From: Pseudomonadota bacterium
GTDB lineage: Bacteria; Pseudomonadota; Alphaproteobacteria; Rhizobiales; Rhizobiaceae
Assembly (NCBI GenBank): GCA_023419535.1
Contig: JAEZXX010000011.1
Location: 1 to 28,540, forward strand
Reading direction: 5' to 3'
DNA: 28,540 bases
Of the stretch, positions 25,310 to 28,540 are shown one piece after another (the stretch's first letter is position 1; each line of letters opens with the position of its first letter). The notes under the pieces are model-generated. The model did not search any database and was not told the DNA's origin. It saw only the letters and a list, made by a program, of their open reading frames with translations. Both the position numbers and the translations under genes were made by a program.

Positions 25310-26313
25310 CAGGCTGGCGGCCCGGCGCCCGGAACCTTCTGACCGACGTCGCCGGGCTCGCCGTCGGCAACGCCTCGGACGAGCGTCTGAAGAGCGGGAC
25401 CACGGCGGTGGTCTTCGATCGCCCGACGGTCGCAGGGCTGTGCATCCTGGGCGGCGCGCCGGGTACGCGCGAGACCGATCTGCTCGCGGCCGACAAGCTC
25501 GTGCCAGGCGTCGATGCGCTGGTCCTCTCCGGCGGCTCGGCCTTCGGGCTCGACGCCGCGAGCGGGGTGCAGGCCGCCCTGCGGGACATGGGCCGCGGCT
25601 TCGAGGTCGCCGGGTTTCGCGTGCCGATCGTTCCCGCCGCGATCCTCTTCGATCTCGCCAACGGCGGGACCAAGGATTGGGGCCTCCATTCGCCCTATCG
25701 CGAGCTGGGGCTGGCGGCGGCCCGGGCGGCTGGATCGGACTTCGCCCTCGGCAGCGTCGGGGCCGGCACCGGCGCGACGACGGCTCTCTCGAAGGGCGGT
25801 CTCGGCTCGGCCTCGGTGGTGCTTTCGAACGGCGTGACGGTCGCCGCCCTCGTCGCCGTCAACGCGGTCGGCTCCCCGTTCGTGGGCGCTTCGCGGCAGT
25901 TTCGCGCCGCGCCCTTCGAGATCGGCGACGAGTTCGGCGGGCTGGGCCTGCCGCATCCGCTGCCGGCGGACGCCGGGGTGCCGCGTTCGAAGTTCGACCC
26001 CAAGCCCGGCACGGCGACGACGATCGGGCTCGTCGCGACGGATGCCGTGCTCGACAAGGCCGGCGCAACGCGCCTCGCCGTCGCCGCGCAGGACGGGTTC
26101 GCGCTCGCGCTCTGGCCGGCGCACACCGATTTCGACGGCGATCTCGTCTTCTCCGCGGCGACCGGCGCGAGCGGCATGGCGCCCGAGGGCGCGGCGCGGA
26201 TCGAGCTGGCCGCGGCGGCCTCCAGCGTCATGGCGCGGGCGATCGCCCGCGGTGTCCATGCGGCGACGCCCGCCGCGGGCGACGTGCTCCCATGCTGGCG
26301 GGACCTGCCATGA
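25306..26313 (+). CDS. P1 (DmpA/NylC-like) family Ntn hydrolase
   Basis: The 335-residue protein belongs to the P1/S58 family of self-processing aminopeptidases and amide hydrolases. Landmarks are LTDVAGLAVGNASDE, ALVLSGGSAFGLDAASGV, SVGAGTGATTALSKGGLGSASV with Lys163, VAVNAVGS with Asn186, and the segment around the presumed nucleophile, ATTIGLVATDAVLD, where Thr238 would become the N-terminus after autocleavage. HTDFDGDLVFSAATG follows. The residue before Thr238 is Ala237, where I recall Asn in NylC and many relatives. It has no signal peptide, so it is probably cytoplasmic. The GTG start overlaps the binding-protein stop, and the stop overlaps the DUF2259 start. The substrate is unknown. 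Confidence 0.9.
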   Translation: MTGWRPGARNLLTDVAGLAVGNASDERLKSGTTAVVFDRPTVAGLCILGGAPGTRETDLLAADKLVPGVDALVLSGGSAFGLDAASGVQAALRDMGRGFEVAGFRVPIVPAAILFDLANGGTKDWGLHSPYRELGLAAARAAGSDFALGSVGAGTGATTALSKGGLGSASVVLSNGVTVAALVAVNAVGSPFVGASRQFRAAPFEIGDEFGGLGLPHPLPADAGVPRSKFDPKPGTATTIGLVATDAVLDKAGATRLAVAAQDGFALALWPAHTDFDGDLVFSAATGASGMAPEGAARIELAAAASSVMARAIARGVHAATPAAGDVLPCWRDLP

Positions 26314-27020
26314 GGCTCGCCGCCTGCCTTCTCTCGCTCATGGCGGTTCCGGCCGTCGCCGGCGACCTCGCGACGTTGTCCCCGCTGGGCTTTTCGCGGG
26401 ACGGGAGAACGTTCGCCTTCGAGCAGTACGGCATCCAGGACGGCTCGGGCTTCCCCTATTCCGAGATCCTCGTCACCGACCTCGACGGCGAGCGGGCCTT
26501 CGAGCCTGTTCGCGTTCGCCTCGAAAACGAGGGCGCGACGCTCGGCGACGCACGAGCCGAAGCGCTCGACCGGGCCGAGTCGGTCCTGTCGGGACTGGGG
26601 CCGCTCGACGATGGCCTCCTCGTCGCCGCCAACCCGCCGACCGAATTGTCCGCCGATCCCCATCGCGTCGTCTTCCGTCCGCGTGCGGTCGAGCCCTCGC
26701 CCGACGAGCCGGTCGAACTGCGACTGGCGCTCATCCCCTTCTTCGAGGCGGACGAGAGCTGCACGGTCTTCGGCAACACGGTGAACGGTTTCCGGCTGAC
26801 CCGCGTGTCGACGGAGCCGGGCGAGCCGGCCCGCCTGATCCACGAGGACGAGGCCGAGCCGCAGGACCGGCGCTGCCCCTACGACTACCGGATCGCGGAG
26901 GTGCGCGTGCACACCGACGCGGACTGGAACCTTCGCGCCGTCGTCCTGATCGGGATCGTCCAGGTCGGCTTCGAGGGGCCGGACATGCGCTACATGGCCG
27001 TTCCGCTGCCGCTCGACTGA
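26310..27020 (+). CDS. DUF2259 family secreted protein
   Basis: The 236-residue protein has a signal peptide (MRLAACLLSLMAVPAVAG) and a DUF2259 body: SPLGFSRDGRTFAFEQYGIQDGSGFPYSEI, ESCTVFGNTVNGFRL and RRCPYDYRIAEVRVH. Two cysteines in the C-terminal half (in DESCTVF and RRCPYDY) could form a disulfide in the periplasm. The function is unknown. The ATG at 26310 overlaps the P1 peptidase stop (ATGA); an in-frame ATG 18 nt upstream would lengthen the signal peptide slightly. It is the last of a translationally coupled trio. Confidence 0.85.
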   Translation: MRLAACLLSLMAVPAVAGDLATLSPLGFSRDGRTFAFEQYGIQDGSGFPYSEILVTDLDGERAFEPVRVRLENEGATLGDARAEALDRAESVLSGLGPLDDGLLVAANPPTELSADPHRVVFRPRAVEPSPDEPVELRLALIPFFEADESCTVFGNTVNGFRLTRVSTEPGEPARLIHEDEAEPQDRRCPYDYRIAEVRVHTDADWNLRAVVLIGIVQVGFEGPDMRYMAVPLPLD

Positions 27021-27024
27021 TGGC

Positions 27025-27039
27025 GCCTCACGTTGAGGC
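27025..27039. terminator. Hairpin between DUF2259 and purB genes
   Basis: GCCTCA and TGAGGC form a perfect 6-bp stem with a 3-nt loop, 5 nt after the DUF2259 stop. No U tract follows. The right arm overlaps a possible purB -35 element (TTGAGG, 27033-27038) lying 17 nt before TAGAGG, so the site might serve as a purB promoter instead. Both readings are weak. Confidence 0.25.
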
Positions 27040-27096
27040 CCTCGAAGCGATGCTGTAGAGGGCGGCGATCCCCTCCGATCAGCCTTGGACCCTCCC

Positions 27097-28419
27097 ATGA
27101 TCCCCCGCTATGCCCGCCCCGAGATGGTGTCCGTCTGGTCGCAGGAGACGAAGTTCCGGATCTGGTTCGAGATCGAGGCCCATGCCTGCGACGCGCTGGC
27201 CGAGATCGGTGTGATCCCGAAGGAGGCGGCGAAGACGATCTGGGAGAAGGGCGGCGCGGCCACCTTCGACGTCGCTCGGATCGACGAGATCGAGCGCGAG
27301 ACCAAGCACGACGTCATCGCCTTCCTGACCCATCTCGCCGAGTTCGTCGGGCCTGACGCACGCTTCGTCCACCAGGGCATGACCTCCTCGGACGTCCTCG
27401 ACACCTGCTTCAACGTCCAGCTGGTGAAGGCCTCCGATCTCCTGCTGGCGGACATGGACGCCCTGCTCGCGGCGCTGAAGGGCCGGGCCTTCGAGCACAA
27501 GGAGACGGTCACGATCGGGCGCAGCCACGGCATCCACGCCGAGCCGACGACCTTCGGCGTCAAGCTGGCCTTCGCCTATGCCGAGTTCGAGCGCTGCCGC
27601 CAGCGCCTCGTGGCGGCCCGCGAGGAGGTGGCGACCTGCGCCATCTCGGGCGCGGTCGGCACCTTCGCCAACATCGACCCGCGAGTCGAGGAGCACGTCG
27701 CCAAGGCCATGGGCCTGAAGCCCGAGCCGGTGTCCACGCAGGTCATCCCGCGCGACCGGCACGCGATGTTCTTCGCCACGCTCGCCGTCGTCGCCTCCTC
27801 GATCGAGCGTCTGGCGACCGAGATCCGGCATCTGCAGCGCACCGAGGTGCTGGAGGCGGAGGAGTACTTCTCGCCCGGCCAGAAGGGCTCGTCGGCCATG
27901 CCCCACAAGCGCAACCCGGTGCTGACCGAGAACCTGACGGGTCTGGCGCGCATGGTGCGCGCCTATGCGCTCCCGGCGATGGAGAACGTCGCGCTCTGGC
28001 ACGAGCGGGACATCTCCCACTCCTCCGTGGAGCGCTACATCGGCCCGGACGCGACGATCACGCTCGACTTCGCGCTGGCGCGGCTGACGAACGTCGTCGA
28101 CAAGCTCCTCGTCTACCCCGAGCGCATGGCGGCGAACATGAACGGCCTCGGCGGGCTCGTCCATTCGCAGCGGATCCTCCTGGCGCTGACGCAGGCGGGC
28201 CTGTCGCGCGAGGACAGCTACCGCCTCGTCCAGCGCAACGCGATGAAGGTTTGGGACAGCTACCAGCGGAGCGGCACGGCCGAGGTCGACTTCCTGGAGC
28301 AGCTCATCGCCGACCCCGAAGTCGTCGCCGCGCTCCCCGAGGCTGCGATCCGCGAGAAGTTCGACCTCGGCTACCATACGGCCCAGGTGGAAACGATCTT
28401 CCGACGGGTTTTCAACTAG
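27097..28419 (+). CDS. purB: Adenylosuccinate lyase PurB
   Basis: PurB catalyses two fumarate-releasing steps of purine synthesis, forming AICAR and AMP. The 440-residue product starts at the ATG at 27097 (MIPRYARPEM). It shows the superfamily regions: QGMTSSDVLDT (about 93-103), GRSHGIHAEPTTFG with His144, and the signature loop GSSAMPHKRNP (264-274). The C-terminus ETIFRRVFN appears complete by family length. The TAG stop at 28417-28419 is formed by the TA that borders the adjoining insertion sequence plus the first base of that element, so the insertion sits exactly at the end of the gene. Confidence 0.97.
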   Translation: MIPRYARPEMVSVWSQETKFRIWFEIEAHACDALAEIGVIPKEAAKTIWEKGGAATFDVARIDEIERETKHDVIAFLTHLAEFVGPDARFVHQGMTSSDVLDTCFNVQLVKASDLLLADMDALLAALKGRAFEHKETVTIGRSHGIHAEPTTFGVKLAFAYAEFERCRQRLVAAREEVATCAISGAVGTFANIDPRVEEHVAKAMGLKPEPVSTQVIPRDRHAMFFATLAVVASSIERLATEIRHLQRTEVLEAEEYFSPGQKGSSAMPHKRNPVLTENLTGLARMVRAYALPAMENVALWHERDISHSSVERYIGPDATITLDFALARLTNVVDKLLVYPERMAANMNGLGGLVHSQRILLALTQAGLSREDSYRLVQRNAMKVWDSYQRSGTAEVDFLEQLIADPEVVAALPEAAIREKFDLGYHTAQVETIFRRVFN

Positions 28420-28540
28420 AGCGTTTTCCGATCAGTTTGCGTCGTATCCAGCGGCCTTGAAGTAGTTGGCGCATTCGGTTGGCGCAAAGAGCGGGATAAG
28501 CGTGCCGACGGCCTTCCAGAGCGCCTCGACCGAGCGCTCT
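28417..28540 (-). mobile_element. End of an IS630-type insertion sequence, truncated by the window edge
   Basis: The sequence from 28419 onward carries the 3' end of an IS630-type transposase reading on the minus strand, stopping 15 bp from the presumed element end. The terminal bases GAGCGTTTTCCGATCA resemble ends I associate with rhizobial IS630 elements. The adjacent TA (28417-28418) fits the TA target duplication of this IS630/Tc1-mariner group. The other end, and therefore the inverted repeat, lies outside the window. Confidence 0.75.
28432..28540 (-). CDS. IS630-family transposase, C-terminal fragment
   Basis: The last 35 codons before a TGA at 28434-28432 read SVEALWKAVGTLIPLFAPTE followed by CANYFKAAGYDAN. 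The pattern of a final ECANYxxxxGY is typical of the C-terminus of IS630-type DDE transposases. The catalytic residues are not in the window, so whether the gene is intact cannot be judged. It is too short and too close to the edge to stand out as an open frame by itself. Confidence 0.8.
   Translation of the reverse strand, partial: ERSVEALWKAVGTLIPLFAPTECANYFKAAGYDAN

Overview
The window is a GC-rich chromosomal segment of an alphaproteobacterium, most likely in the Hyphomicrobiales (Rhizobiales). The evidence is gene content and order: glyA-nrdR-ribD, aminotransferase-hom-glpX-recJ, a class I phaC divergent from a small lipoprotein gene, map-radC, usg, a tandem cold-shock protein coupled to a DUF192 gene, and an iron-sulfur (6-4) photolyase. 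One promoter fits the alphaproteobacterial housekeeping pattern and one resembles the general-stress (EcfG) pattern. Several genes use TTG or GTG starts. Family assignments come from reading the proteins and recalling families; no database search was run. The genus cannot be fixed.

Layout. 1-2928: a minus-strand one-carbon, nucleotide and riboflavin operon (promoter, glyA, nrdR, ribD cut by the left edge). 3027-5618: minus-strand Tat-exported L,D-transpeptidase, DUF192 membrane-anchored protein and two-domain cold-shock protein. 5808-7404: plus-strand glyoxalase I and an M15-type peptidase lipoprotein. 7480-7554: tRNA-Glu(UUC). 7664-13126: minus-strand aminotransferase, homoserine dehydrogenase, GlpX and RecJ. 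13199-13609: a small lipoprotein. 13801-17292: plus-strand phaC, map and radC.

17284-23623 is a long minus-strand run: flavin reductase, MoxR ATPase, VWA protein, two separate halves of an XdhC/CoxF-type factor, a MocA-like nucleotidyltransferase, the photolyase and usg. The five middle genes overlap one another by 4 nt at every junction and look like a molybdenum-hydroxylase maturation module, yet no hydroxylase subunit gene is present. 23887-27020 is plus-strand: DUF3140, then a translationally coupled trio of substrate-binding protein, P1-family Ntn peptidase and DUF2259 secreted protein. purB follows (27097-28419). Its TAG stop codon touches the end of an IS630-type insertion sequence that runs off the right edge.

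Most of the window is ordinary core genome. The parts most worth a second look are the orphan molybdenum-enzyme maturation operon with its 60-nt link to the photolyase gene, the binding-protein/P1-peptidase/DUF2259 trio, and the insertion at the purB stop codon. No gap between genes exceeds about 265 bases, so there is no long non-coding stretch.
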